Shown here in pieces: positions 8,098 through 15,907 of a stretch of DNA of 32,757 nucleotides (position 1 is the stretch's first letter; each line of letters starts with the position of its first letter). Origin of the DNA: Mycobacterium gordonae (GTDB lineage: Bacteria; Actinomycetota; Actinomycetes; Mycobacteriales; Mycobacteriaceae); NCBI RefSeq assembly GCF_001417955.2, contig NZ_LKTM01000354.1:1-32757 (forward strand), in the 5' to 3' direction. Under the pieces are notes generated by a model. It was not told the DNA's origin and did not search any database. It worked only from the letters and a program-made list of their open reading frames with translations. Made by a program: the position numbers and the translations under genes.

Positions 8098-8355
8098 TTA
8101 GCGGTGTTGGTGGAGCAGGGCCAGTTTGCGTTGATATTCGCCGTCGTCGATCTCACCGCGGGCGAAACGTTCTGCGAGAAGGGTTTCAGCGTGGCGTGGG
8201 CCGCCGGCCGCGATTGTGCCGGTGGCCGCCGAGCACTGCAGGTAGCGCACCGCGAGCACGACGGTGGTGAGCAGCAGGACCCAGAACACGACCAGCGCCA
8301 CTGTCACCAGGATTGAGCCACTCCACCACCAGGTGCCGTTGTCGCGCATCATCAT
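8098..8355 (-). CDS. small membrane protein with SHOCT domain, copy 2
   Basis: This 85-residue protein starts MMMRDNGTWWW, has one membrane helix (about residues 15-38) and ends with the SHOCT motif AETLLAERFARGEIDDGEYQ. It is a clear paralogue of the protein at 5752-6033. The start at 8355 is supported by AGGGAG about 10 bases upstream; three ATG codons are in tandem. It lies 81 bases after the blaR-like gene, in the same direction, and is probably part of the blaI-blaR transcript. Its function is unknown; association with BlaR in the membrane is possible but only suggested by position. Confidence 0.82.
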   Translation of the reverse strand: MMMRDNGTWWWSGSILVTVALVVFWVLLLTTVVLAVRYLQCSAATGTIAAGGPRHAETLLAERFARGEIDDGEYQRKLALLHQHR

Positions 8356-8436
8356 CGGGGTGGCTCCCTTGGCTGATCGAAGGGCCGTTTGTGCGCGGCG
8401 ATCAGGGCCCGCACGTGTCGACCGGGTGGGCAATCG

Positions 8437-9363
8437 TCAGAGGACGCACATCAGGAAGCCCGAGGCGGCCAGTGTCGCGGTCACGGCGGGCGCGGCGACC
8501 ATGAGCGCGATGACACTCACCAGGGCGGCGCGGGCCCGGGAGATCACCGGATCTCCCGGCGGCACCGCGAGCCGGTCAGCCCGGTCCAGCACGGCCACAT
8601 CGGCCGCCGCCAGTGCGCGGGCCGGGGTGGCGCGACGCATCGTGATGAGCCCGGACAACAAGACCTCGGGGCCGTGGCGGCGGGCCGAGACATCGTCGGC
8701 GCACATCTCGAGCAACCGCGACACCTGCCTGGCGCCCTCGCGCATCAGCGTCAGCCTGGGAAACACCGCGGCCAGACCCCGCAGCGTGGTGACCACCAGC
8801 GCGTGGCGCCCGTTCAGGTGAGCCCGTTCATGGGCGAGGACTGCAGCCAACTCCTGCTCGTCGAGTGCGGCGAGGGCGCCCGTCGTCACCACGATCGCCG
8901 ACGGCCGCCCCGAGACGCAGTAGGCGGCGGGTTCGGCGGCGTCGACCACCACGTATTCGTCGCCGTTGCAGTGGCCCACCAGGCGCACGGCCTCGGCGTG
9001 CGCGTGCGCCCGGGCGCGCATCCGTGAGACGGTCCTGACCAGGCGCACCCCGGCCACCGAGGCCACCAGCGCCACCACCGCGGCGATGACGGCGAGGCTG
9101 ACGCCGTCGGTGAGCAGGCCACGCAACCGGTCCAGACACGACTCCACGAGTGCGCGCGGGTACAGCCAGTGACCGGCGACCGCGGCAAGGATCATCCCCG
9201 CGGCGGCGAGCCAGGTCAGCACCACGGTGGCGATCGCCGTCACCCAGGCGGCAACCCCGAACTGGGGGGCATGTCCCTGCCGGGTCAACTCCCGCAGCAG
9301 CGGCGGCCCGGCGATCAGCATCGTCACGCTGTACAGCAGCAGACAGACCGCGACACTCACCAC
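8437..9363 (-). CDS. blaR: BlaR1-like M56 membrane metallopeptidase
   Basis: This 308-residue protein has N-terminal helices (about residues 1-20, 36-62 and 88-110), a cytosolic zinc peptidase domain and a C-terminal hydrophobic helix. The zinc motif is HERAH at residues 178-182, with Glu219 and Asp223-224 in the later EMCADD segment as expected for M56 gluzincins. In the BlaR/BlaI system such a protease removes the repressor on sensing a signal. It lacks the penicillin-binding sensor domain of staphylococcal BlaR1, as do mycobacterial homologues such as Rv1845c, so the signal is not evident. The GTG start at 9363 overlaps the blaI stop by 7 bases, showing translational coupling. Confidence 0.9.
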   Translation of the reverse strand: MVSVAVCLLLYSVTMLIAGPPLLRELTRQGHAPQFGVAAWVTAIATVVLTWLAAAGMILAAVAGHWLYPRALVESCLDRLRGLLTDGVSLAVIAAVVALVASVAGVRLVRTVSRMRARAHAHAEAVRLVGHCNGDEYVVVDAAEPAAYCVSGRPSAIVVTTGALAALDEQELAAVLAHERAHLNGRHALVVTTLRGLAAVFPRLTLMREGARQVSRLLEMCADDVSARRHGPEVLLSGLITMRRATPARALAAADVAVLDRADRLAVPPGDPVISRARAALVSVIALMVAAPAVTATLAASGFLMCVL

Positions 9364-9740
9364 TGGTCGGCTCTCATCGAGCGCCGCCGCAGCACCGCAC
9401 GCAGCCGCGCGGATTCCTCGGGACCGATCTGTTCGATGAAATGGTGCAGCACCAGATCGGGATAGCCGCCGCCGTCGAATGCCTCGCGCATCAGCCGGGC
9501 ACTGTGCTGCTCGCGGGACAACGTCGGCCAGTACCGATAGGCCTTGCCGTCGCGTTCTCGGCGCAGCCAGCCCTTGCTGTGCAGGTTGTCCATCGTGGAC
9601 ATGACGGTCGTGTAGGCGATGGTGCGCTCGGCCGCCAGACCGTCGAACACCTCGCGCACCGTGGTCGGGGGAGCCGGGTCGCGGCTCCAGACACGGTCCA
9701 TGACGACGGCCTCAAGCTCTCCGAATCCTCGAATTCCCAC
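9357..9740 (-). CDS. blaI: BlaI/MecI/CopY-family repressor, copy 2
   Basis: This 127-residue winged-helix repressor is nearly the same in its DNA-reading part as copy 1 (IAYTTVMSTMDNLHSKGWL, RDGKAYRYWPT), so both should read the same operators. The start is GTG at 9740, with AGGAGGG 7 bases upstream; a longer frame to 9836 would read through the operator. It is translationally coupled to the blaR-like gene. A BlaI-type half-dyad lies 66 bases upstream (9806-9842), so it probably represses itself. There are no C-terminal Cys, so a direct CopY-type metal response is unlikely. It is the likely master regulator of the operator set described here. Confidence 0.93.
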   Translation of the reverse strand: MGIRGFGELEAVVMDRVWSRDPAPPTTVREVFDGLAAERTIAYTTVMSTMDNLHSKGWLRRERDGKAYRYWPTLSREQHSARLMREAFDGGGYPDLVLHHFIEQIGPEESARLRAVLRRRSMRADQW

Positions 9741-9805
9741 GGTGGACCCTCCTGGTCTGCGCCGTCGTGCGCCCGGCAGGGGCAGACATTTGACTTTCCC
9801 CAATA

Positions 9806-9842
9806 TAGCGTCTCCGTACGTAGATAGTAAGTACATACGTAG
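9806..9842. promoter_or_regulatory. BlaI-type operator before blaI copy 2
   Basis: The right half, GTACGTAGATAGTA (9816-9829), agrees with the 24-base class, but the left half is degenerate. It is followed directly by AGTACATACGTAG, which may offer a second overlapping half-site. It lies between the 3' end of the copper ATPase gene and blaI. Confidence 0.7.
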
Positions 9843-9906
9843 GCGGGGCGGATGTGGTCGGAGTGTCGCCGGTGGGGTGCCGACCCGGCCCGGGCCCCGT
9901 GCGTCC

Positions 9907-12006
9907 TCACGAGGGGCACGGTGTCGGTTGCGGCGAGAGCGGGATCGGGGCGCTGCGCGGGGGCGGTGTGGTGTCGCGGCCGAAGCGGCGCAGCCGCAGC
10001 GAGTTGGTGATCACGCTGACCGAGGACAAGCCCATCGCGGCGCCGGCGACGATCGGGTTCAGCACGCCCAGCGCGGCCAGGGGGATCGCGGCGGCGTTGT
10101 AGCCGAAGGCCCAGCCGAGATTCTGGTGGATCGTGGCCAGGGTCTGCCTCGAGAGACCGATCGCCAGCACGACCCCGTCGAGGTCGCCGGAGAGCAGCGT
10201 GATGTCGGCGGCCTCGATCGCCACGTCGGTGCCGCTGCCCAGGGCGATGCCCAGATCGGCCTGCGCCAGGGCGGGGGCGTCGTTGACGCCGTCGCCGACC
10301 ATCGCCACTGCCCGGCCTTCGTCCTGCAGCCGCCGGATTTCGGTGACCTTGTCCTGCGGCATCACCTCGGCCAGCACCCGATCGATGCCGACCTCTGTGG
10401 CGATCGCGGCCGCGGTTGCGGCGTTGTCGCCGGTGATCATGGCGATCTGCAGACCCAGGGCGCGCAGTGCACCGACGACCTCGGCGGCGTCGTCTTTGAC
10501 GGTGTCGGCCACCGCGAGCACCCCCACCACGTGGTCATCTCGGCTGACGAACACCGCGGTGCAGCCTTGTGTTTCGAGCTCGGCGGCCCCCACGGCGAGG
10601 TGTTCGGGCAGCGCCACCGCGTGCGCGTCGAACAGTGCGCGCCGCCCCACCATGACGGGTCGCCCGTCGATCACGGCCCGCACCCCCTGCCCGGCCCGGT
10701 TGGTGAACGCTGACGCGGCCGGCAGGACCAGGCCCCGATCGCGCGCACCGGCGACGATCGCCGCACCGATGGGGTGTTCTGATCCCGATTCGACCGCGGC
10801 AGCGAGCCGCAGCACCAGATCAGGGTGCCGTCCTGGTCCGGCGATCACGTCGGTGAGCCGCATCTGGGCGCGGGTGAGGGTGCCGGTCTTGTCGAACACC
10901 ACGGTGTCGATCGTCTTCGCCGCCTCCATCACCTCACCGCCTTTGACCAGGACGCCCAGCTGCGCGCCGCGTCCGGTGCCGACCGTGATCGCCGTGGGGG
11001 TGGCCAGGCCCAGCGCGCACGGGCAGGCAATGATCAGCACCGCGACCGCCGCGGTCATGCCGGCGACCGGGTCGCCGGCCAGCAGCGCCCATCCCGCGAA
11101 CGTCGCGGCGGCGACACCGACGACGGCCGGCACGAAGACCGCTGAGACCCGGTCGGCCAGCCGCTGTACCGGGGCTCTGCCGCCCTGAGCCTGCTCGACC
11201 AGCCCAATGATCTGCGCCAGCGCGGTGTCGCCCCCGACGGCGGTGACGCGCACCGTCAGGACGCCGTCGAGGTTGACCGTCGCCCCGGCGACACGGTCAC
11301 CGACCGTCTTGTCGACCGGGACGGACTCGCCGGTCAGCATCGACTCATCGACGCCGGCCCGCCCGTCGCTGACCTCACCGTCGAGGGGAATCTTTTCCCC
11401 CGGTCGCACCCGCACCAGGTCGCCGACCCGGACCTGCTCCACCGGCACCAGCCGCTCCTGCTCGCCGACCAGCAGGCAGGCGTCCTTGGCGCCCATCTCC
11501 ACCAGCGCGGCGATCGCTGCGGAGGCCTTACCCGCCGCGCGGACCTCGATGTAGCGGCCCAGCACCACGAACGCGATGATCAACGCGGAGGTGTCGAAGA
11601 ACAGCGGCCCGCCGGCGAACAGCTCCACGGTGGAATACGTGAACGCGGTCCCGGTACCCAGCGTGACCAGCGTGTCCATGGTCGCGCTGCACGCCCGGGC
11701 CTGCGCCACCGCCCCCCGCAGAAACGGCCATCCGGCGACGAACTGCACCGGCGCCGCCGCCGCGCACGCCACCCACCCCGCCCACCGATACTCCCCGAAA
11801 AACATCGGCACACCCAACGACAGCAGCCCCAACGGCAGGGCCAGACACAGCCGTCTGAACCAGGTGCGTCGATCGCTGCCCGCCTGCGTGCGGGCGCCCG
11901 CGCTGCACGCGGCGCCCGGCCGCTGCCCGCAGCCACTGCCGCGCCCCGCCGCTGCCGCCGCGGGCCCGGTCACCACGGTCGGGGCCGCCTTCGCCATCCA
12001 CACCAT
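9907..12006 (-). CDS. copA: P1B-type Cu(I)-exporting ATPase
   Basis: This 699-residue pump shows TGES (225-228), the CPC ion site (328-330), DKTGT with Asp372 phosphorylated, the HP motif (411-412) and GDGVND (571-576). In the last two helices it has Tyr636-Asn637 and Met658 with Ser661-Ser662, the residues of the Cu(I) (P1B-1) group. There is no N-terminal HMA domain; instead a short tail has single Cys (GSGCGQ, AACSAG). It would export cytosolic Cu(I) across the inner membrane. The start is ATG at 12006, with GAGGAG upstream; the in-frame GTG at 12015 overlaps that site. It is divergent from a MerR-family gene, and the shared MerR-type operator should make it metal-inducible. The symbol is by family. 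Confidence 0.93.
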   Translation of the reverse strand: MVWMAKAAPTVVTGPAAAAAGRGSGCGQRPGAACSAGARTQAGSDRRTWFRRLCLALPLGLLSLGVPMFFGEYRWAGWVACAAAAPVQFVAGWPFLRGAVAQARACSATMDTLVTLGTGTAFTYSTVELFAGGPLFFDTSALIIAFVVLGRYIEVRAAGKASAAIAALVEMGAKDACLLVGEQERLVPVEQVRVGDLVRVRPGEKIPLDGEVSDGRAGVDESMLTGESVPVDKTVGDRVAGATVNLDGVLTVRVTAVGGDTALAQIIGLVEQAQGGRAPVQRLADRVSAVFVPAVVGVAAATFAGWALLAGDPVAGMTAAVAVLIIACPCALGLATPTAITVGTGRGAQLGVLVKGGEVMEAAKTIDTVVFDKTGTLTRAQMRLTDVIAGPGRHPDLVLRLAAAVESGSEHPIGAAIVAGARDRGLVLPAASAFTNRAGQGVRAVIDGRPVMVGRRALFDAHAVALPEHLAVGAAELETQGCTAVFVSRDDHVVGVLAVADTVKDDAAEVVGALRALGLQIAMITGDNAATAAAIATEVGIDRVLAEVMPQDKVTEIRRLQDEGRAVAMVGDGVNDAPALAQADLGIALGSGTDVAIEAADITLLSGDLDGVVLAIGLSRQTLATIHQNLGWAFGYNAAAIPLAALGVLNPIVAGAAMGLSSVSVITNSLRLRRFGRDTTPPPRSAPIPLSPQPTPCPS

Positions 12007-12122
12007 CTCCGACACTCCTCGACCCACATTGCCCCTGCCCCGGCCGTCGCCACCGCCGCGCTGACGGCGCCGCGTGCACGACCCACCAGTCACCCGCTGG
12101 CCGGCCAGCGCACCCGGACCCA

Positions 12123-12153
12123 GTGTCAACCTTCCGGTACGCTGGAAGGTCAA
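12123..12153 (-). promoter_or_regulatory. MerR/CueR-type promoter of the Cu ATPase
   Basis: ACCTTCC (12129-12135) and GGAAGGT (12144-12150) form a perfect dyad with an 8-base centre, nearly identical to CueR sites. Read leftward, TTGACC (-35) overlaps one arm and a poor -10 (TGACAC or GACACT) follows at 19-20 bases, the over-long spacing that MerR proteins correct. The merR ribosome site starts at the edge of the dyad, so merR is probably controlled here too. Confidence 0.85.
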
Positions 12154-12166
12154 GGAGGAGTGCCCT

Positions 12167-12607
12167 GTGCGGATCGGCGAACTGGCGAAACTGGCCAACA
12201 CCGCCGCCAAGACCATCCGCTTCTACGAGGACTCGGGGCTGCTCACCCCGCCCCCGCGCACCGCGTCGGGGTATCGCGACTACGGGCCCGAGATCGTCGA
12301 TCGGCTGCGGTTCATCCATCGGGGCCAAGCGGCCGGGCTCACCTTGCAGAAGGTGCGTCAAATCCTGGCGATCCACGATCGCGGCGAGTTGCCGTGCGGG
12401 CACGTCCGCACCGTGCTCGATACCCGCCTCGCCGAAGTCCGCGCGCAGATCGCTGAACTCCTCGCGCTGGAAGCCCATCTGCAGGGCCTTCTCGAGCACG
12501 CCTCACGCGGTGCGTCCACCGAACACGACCACTCCACGGTGTGCTGGATCCTGGAAGGCGGCCCCGACACACCCGCCGCCGCCGAACCCGGCGCCGCCGG
12601 CGACTGA
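12167..12607 (+). CDS. MerR-family metal-responsive activator
   Basis: This 146-residue protein has the MerR DNA-binding domain (RIGELAKLANTAAKTIRFYE, then GYRDYGPEIVDRLRFI) and the long dimer helix. Cys77, just before that helix (ELPCGHV), lines up with ZntR Cys79 and MerR Cys82, where Cu(I) sensors such as CueR carry Ser. Near the C-terminus HDH (120-122) and Cys126 (STVCWILE) could complete a site. By family knowledge this pattern points to a divalent metal, although the divergent pump is of the Cu(I) type. The GTG start at 12167 follows AAGGAGGAG. It should activate the leftward ATPase promoter through the dyad at 12129-12150. Confidence 0.9.
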   Translation: MRIGELAKLANTAAKTIRFYEDSGLLTPPPRTASGYRDYGPEIVDRLRFIHRGQAAGLTLQKVRQILAIHDRGELPCGHVRTVLDTRLAEVRAQIAELLALEAHLQGLLEHASRGASTEHDHSTVCWILEGGPDTPAAAEPGAAGD

Positions 12608-12752
12608 GCCCGCCCGGTGCACATACAGGCCGCGGCCCGGCGGGCAACGCTGTCGCCCGGCACCCGTATTCGGTGACACGACAGTGTCATTCAGAGCGGC
12701 AGACGTGCGCCTGCAGTGCCTCGGTGCCATCACCGGACGACACGCGATACCC

Positions 12753-12778
12753 ACTGCGGTGTAGGTACGCAGACAGTA
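12753..12778. promoter_or_regulatory. weak BlaI-type operator upstream of DUF2231 gene
   Basis: ACTG...CAGT outer arms with GGTACGCAGACAGTA on the right; the left half is degenerate. It pairs with a second site 80 bases on. This is the least convincing member of the set. Confidence 0.45.
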
Positions 12779-12833
12779 CGTGATCTCCGCGGGAAGGTAT
12801 CGGCGCTGCGACCCGGCAACACCCGCCCATTCC

Positions 12834-12858
12834 CACGTAACTACTAAGTAGATTAGTA
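12834..12858. promoter_or_regulatory. BlaI-type operator upstream of DUF2231 gene
   Basis: The core CTACTAAGTAG with TTAGTA on the right matches the core of the 25-base class (3374-3398). The left outer arm is poor. It is 189 bases before the DUF2231 gene start; no other gene lies between. Confidence 0.6.
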
Positions 12859-13046
12859 TGAGGCGCGAAGGCAGGTGCCGCCCCGCGGTTCCCGCGCACC
12901 CACCGTGAGCACCTGTCGCTCGCCACACAACTCAAACAGCCCCTCATCACGTGCCTGAATTCGCTGCGCTTGACCGGGATTCCCGATCGGGCCCAGGTCC
13001 GCCACGGCGGCCATCACAACGACGGCAACACACCTAGGAGGATTCT

Positions 13047-13535
13047 TTGTCGACCTTTCGAGGGCTTCCGGTCCACCCGCTGCTGACGCACTTCATCGTC
13101 GTCTTGATCCCACTGACCGCGCTGCTGGCGGTGATCTGTGTGCTGTGGCCGGCGGCGCGCCGGCGGCTGGTGTGGCTGGTCCTGGCGTTGTCGGTGGTGA
13201 CCGCCGTCGTGACTCCGGTGACCATCAGTTCGGGTCGGTGGTTGCAGCACCAAGTGGGCGGCTCGCCGTCGTTGAGTAGCCACGCCGCCCTGGGTGCCAC
13301 CATGACCTACTTCTCCTGGGCGCTGCTGATGGCGGCCGTGGTGCTGGCCGCGCTCCACCTCTGCCAGGCGCGCGGCATCGCGGTGAAGCCGTTGGCGCAG
13401 TGGCTGATTGCGGCGTTGGTGATCGCCGCTGCCGGGGCGTCGGCGTTTCAGGTCTATCGGATCGGCGACACCGGCGCGCAGGCGGTGTGGGGCGGTACCG
13501 GACACGGGTGCCCCATGTGCACGATGGGGTGCTGA
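13047..13535 (+). CDS. DUF2231 membrane protein with CPMCTMGC tail
   Basis: This 162-residue protein has four hydrophobic helices and begins STFRGLPVHPLLTHFIVVLI, the typical opening of mycobacterial DUF2231 proteins. Conserved His residues (VHPLLTH, and SSHAALG) are placed as in this family, whose members are thought to be heme- or metal-linked membrane proteins without a proven reaction. The last residues, HGCPMCTMGC, add three Cys and two Met, a likely soft-metal site that I do not expect in ordinary family members. The start is TTG at 13047, with TAGGAGG upstream. Two BlaI-type sites precede it and a stem-loop follows, so it is probably a single-gene transcript. Confidence 0.85.
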   Translation: MSTFRGLPVHPLLTHFIVVLIPLTALLAVICVLWPAARRRLVWLVLALSVVTAVVTPVTISSGRWLQHQVGGSPSLSSHAALGATMTYFSWALLMAAVVLAALHLCQARGIAVKPLAQWLIAALVIAAAGASAFQVYRIGDTGAQAVWGGTGHGCPMCTMGC

Positions 13536-13552
13536 CGGCGGCCCGGGGCCGG

Positions 13553-13578
13553 CCCGTGGGCGCCGATGCGCCGACGGG
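13553..13578 (+). terminator. stem-loop after DUF2231 gene
   Basis: CCCGTGGGCGC and GCGCCGACGGG pair at 10 of 11 positions with a 4-base loop, 18 bases after the stop. There is no T tract, as is common for mycobacterial terminator candidates. Confidence 0.45.
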
Positions 13579-13759
13579 CGACATGTCGGCAGCCGCATCC
13601 CGGGTGAGAACCGGTCTTCTGCAGCTGATTTCACCTACCGGACGGGGTGGCGACCGGTGGGAGGGTGCCATGTTCAGCCATGCGCCGGACCACCGTGACG
13701 CACACCGCTGTCGGCGGGAATCGATGGAAGTGATTCGCCGAAAACACCTGACTAACCCG

Positions 13760-13787
13760 TAGTAATTACGTACTATGCTAATACGTA
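13760..13787. promoter_or_regulatory. BlaI-type operator before PPE gene
   Basis: TAGTAATTACGTAC resembles the left half of the 24-base class. It is followed by TACTATG and ATACGTAG, which look like a second, overlapping half-site pair. It lies 69 bases before the PPE start, the same spacing as at other genes of the set. Confidence 0.6.
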
Positions 13788-13856
13788 GTTCATCAATGAT
13801 GCTGAACGGCGTGATGTCTGGTTGTCGGAGCCGTTGACGCGGCAGGCTGGATTTGG

Positions 13857-15017
13857 ATGACGATGTCGATGATTGCTGGATTCACCTTTTTGCCACCGGA
13901 GGTCAACTCGGGGCGGATCTTCGCCGGGGCGGGATCGGGTCCGTTGTACGTCGCGGCAGCAGCCTGGGATGCGCTGGCCACGGACTTGTACGCCTCGGCG
14001 GCATCCTTTGATTCGGTGATCACCGCGCTGACGGGCGAGTCCTGGTCGGGCCCTGCGTCGATGGCGATGGCGGCGATGGCGGCGCCGTACGTGGGCTGGC
14101 TCAGTGCCGCAGCGGCGCAAGCGGCGACGGCGGCCGGTCAGGCCCGCGCTGCGGCGACCGTGTTCGAGACCGCGCTGGCGGCCACCGTGCATCCGTTGGC
14201 GGTGACGGCGAACCGGACGTCGTTGACATCGTTGATTGTGACGAACTTCCTGGGCCAGAACGCGCCGGCGATCGCGGCTACCGAATTCGACTACTCCGAG
14301 ATGTGGGCCCAGGACGTGTCGGCGATGGTCGGCTACTTCACCGGGGCCCTGTCGGTGGCCTCTACCCTGACCCCGTTCAGCATGCCGCCCGTCGACCTGG
14401 CCGGTGTGGTGTCGCGCGCCGGTGTGCAGGCGGTGGCGATCGGGACCCAAGCGGCGACGCAGGCCACCGCGGCGGTGGCGACGGTGCCGATCGCGGCGAC
14501 CGCGGTGCAGTCGCTGGCCGCGGCCCTGCCCCTGCAACAGGTGTCCTCGATCGCCCAGCTCGGGGCGGTACCGGCCAGCACACTGATCTCTCCGATGCTC
14601 CAGCTGGCGCAGAGCGCCCAGGCGGGCGCGGCCGGACTGGCCGGTGGGGCGGCCGATCTGCCCAAGTTCGTCGGCGACACCGCTCCGGCGATGCAAGGCC
14701 TCGGCGCCGGTGCCGGGGGACTGGGCGTCGGCGCGGACCTGGGCAAAGCGCGACTGGTGGGGGCGATGTCCGTGCCGCCCACCTGGCAAGGCGCGATGCC
14801 CAAGACGATGAGCAGCGCGGCCCTGTCGGGACTGGGCGCCCTGCCCGCAGAGGCCCAGAACGCTGCATCCGCCGGCGGGGGCATCCCGGCGATGCCGATG
14901 CCCATGGGCGGCGGTGCAGGTGGCGGCAAAATGGCGGCGGGGATGTCAGGCCGCGGCGCCGCAGGCTCGCACGTGATGCAGAACCGGCCCGGAGTGATCC
15001 CGCGCCGGGGGCTCTGA
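13857..15017 (+). CDS. PPE-family protein, SVP subgroup
   Basis: This 386-residue protein has the PPE domain at residues 1-180 (FTFLPPEVNSGRIF, the Trp-x-Gly at ESWSGPAS, and NFLGQNAPAIAATEFDYSEM) and an SVP motif (VGAMSVPPTW). It ends in a Gly/Met-rich tail, with IPAMPMPMGGG and a basic end (PGVIPRRGL). PPE proteins are exported by ESX type VII systems, often as a dimer with a PE protein. No PE gene lies directly upstream, so it may use a distant partner. The ATG at 13857 or 13863 has only a weak ribosome site. A BlaI-type operator precedes it. The Met-rich tail fits a metal-linked role, which is inference. Confidence 0.93.
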   Translation: MTMSMIAGFTFLPPEVNSGRIFAGAGSGPLYVAAAAWDALATDLYASAASFDSVITALTGESWSGPASMAMAAMAAPYVGWLSAAAAQAATAAGQARAAATVFETALAATVHPLAVTANRTSLTSLIVTNFLGQNAPAIAATEFDYSEMWAQDVSAMVGYFTGALSVASTLTPFSMPPVDLAGVVSRAGVQAVAIGTQAATQATAAVATVPIAATAVQSLAAALPLQQVSSIAQLGAVPASTLISPMLQLAQSAQAGAAGLAGGAADLPKFVGDTAPAMQGLGAGAGGLGVGADLGKARLVGAMSVPPTWQGAMPKTMSSAALSGLGALPAEAQNAASAGGGIPAMPMPMGGGAGGGKMAAGMSGRGAAGSHVMQNRPGVIPRRGL

Positions 15018-15340
15018 CCGGCGGTCGCCACCCCGTCACGCGCTCGCCGCAGCTCAGCCTCACGGCCTGCAGCAACGGCGCAGCCCTAACCCCCGCCTCA
15101 CCGGACCCGCGGTCACCTCGATCGCCACTGGGCCAGATCGCCGTCGCCAGGCGAGCCGTCCCGCAAACGCCACAATCCCGCGATGGTCAACCGGTGCAGC
15201 ACGGCACCGTGGGCGGGAACCCGGACCATTGGCCAGCCTGACGCGCCACTCGCGCAAGGGAGACACCCGCGATGCCTCGGGTCCGGCATCGAATCGGTCC
15301 TCCCGGCGGTCACGTTACAGGCCCGCCCAGTCAGGCTAAC
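15018..15340. other. intergenic region without recognised gene
   Basis: About 320 bases between the PPE gene and the next operator. Several frames are open, but none shows a family feature or a good ribosome site. Confidence 0.5.
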
Positions 15341-15365
15341 TACTGATATACTACGTAGGTCAGTA
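15341..15365. promoter_or_regulatory. BlaI-type operator before Met-rich gene 2
   Basis: TACTG and CAGTA outer arms with TAC...GTA inside, 25 bases in all, as at 3374-3398. It lies 29 bases before the ATG at 15394, so repressor binding would cover the transcription start. Confidence 0.75.
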
Positions 15366-15393
15366 GAACACTTTTTCGTGACTGGAGGAAGAC

Positions 15394-15741
15394 ATGACAG
15401 AGACCGCCCCTACCCCCTCGACTCGGCCCGGCGGGCGCTACCGGGTGGCCGCCGCGTGTATCGCGGGCGGCGTCCTCGTCCTTGTGTGCGCGTATCTGCT
15501 CATCGTGACGGGAATGAGCGAGTTGACGAAGGCCAGCGCGGAGAGCACCACGCCGGCGATGGAGAACATCAGCATGTCCTCGCCGTCCCCGATGACCAGC
15601 ATGCCGCCCATGACCAGCATGCCGCCGATGACCAGCATGGCGCCGATGCCGGACATGGGTATGCCGAGCATGGGGTCGATGCCGGGCATGTCGATGCCGG
15701 GCATGGCGCCGATGACCAGCATGCCGATGCCCACCCGCTAG
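15394..15741 (+). CDS. Met-rich membrane-anchored mini-protein 2
   Basis: This 115-residue protein has a polar N-terminus, one membrane helix (about residues 18-41) and an outside tail with about 20 Met, arranged as PMTSMP repeats and MPGMSMPGM. It parallels the protein at 3021-3338 in layout, length and operator, but has no Cys in the tail. Methionine clusters of this type bind Cu(I)/Ag(I) in known copper proteins; a surface copper buffer is the simplest guess. The ATG at 15394 follows GGAGGAAG. A strong hairpin at 15876-15907 probably ends the transcript. Confidence 0.8.
   Translation: MTETAPTPSTRPGGRYRVAAACIAGGVLVLVCAYLLIVTGMSELTKASAESTTPAMENISMSSPSPMTSMPPMTSMPPMTSMAPMPDMGMPSMGSMPGMSMPGMAPMTSMPMPTR
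15592..15645 (+). repeat. three tandem 18-base units in Met-rich gene
   Basis: Three in-frame copies of ATGACCAGCATG plus a variable 6-base end (CCGCCC, CCGCCG, GCGCCG) encode MTSMPP-type repeats. A further ATGACCAGCATG recurs at 15712. Such repeats can change the number of Met residues by slippage. Confidence 0.85.
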
Positions 15742-15875
15742 GACCTGGGCTTGGGCTCCGGCGATCAGGGCCGTCGACAGCGGCTGCGCGCGGTTGATGG
15801 CAGAGCGGTCCGTCATCGGTGGTCCCGTAATCGCCTGCGGGCCTTGAGTTCACGGTCCGGCGACGATGTCGCTTC

Positions 15876-15907
15876 TGTGCCGACGGCGCGCCCGCGCCGT
15901 CGGCACA
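15876..15907. terminator. bidirectional hairpin terminator
   Basis: TGTGCCGACGGCGCG and its exact complement form a 15-base inverted repeat with a 2-base centre. It sits between the converging Met-rich gene and the HemD-like gene. It lacks a T tract, but its stability and position suit a shared terminator. Confidence 0.7.
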
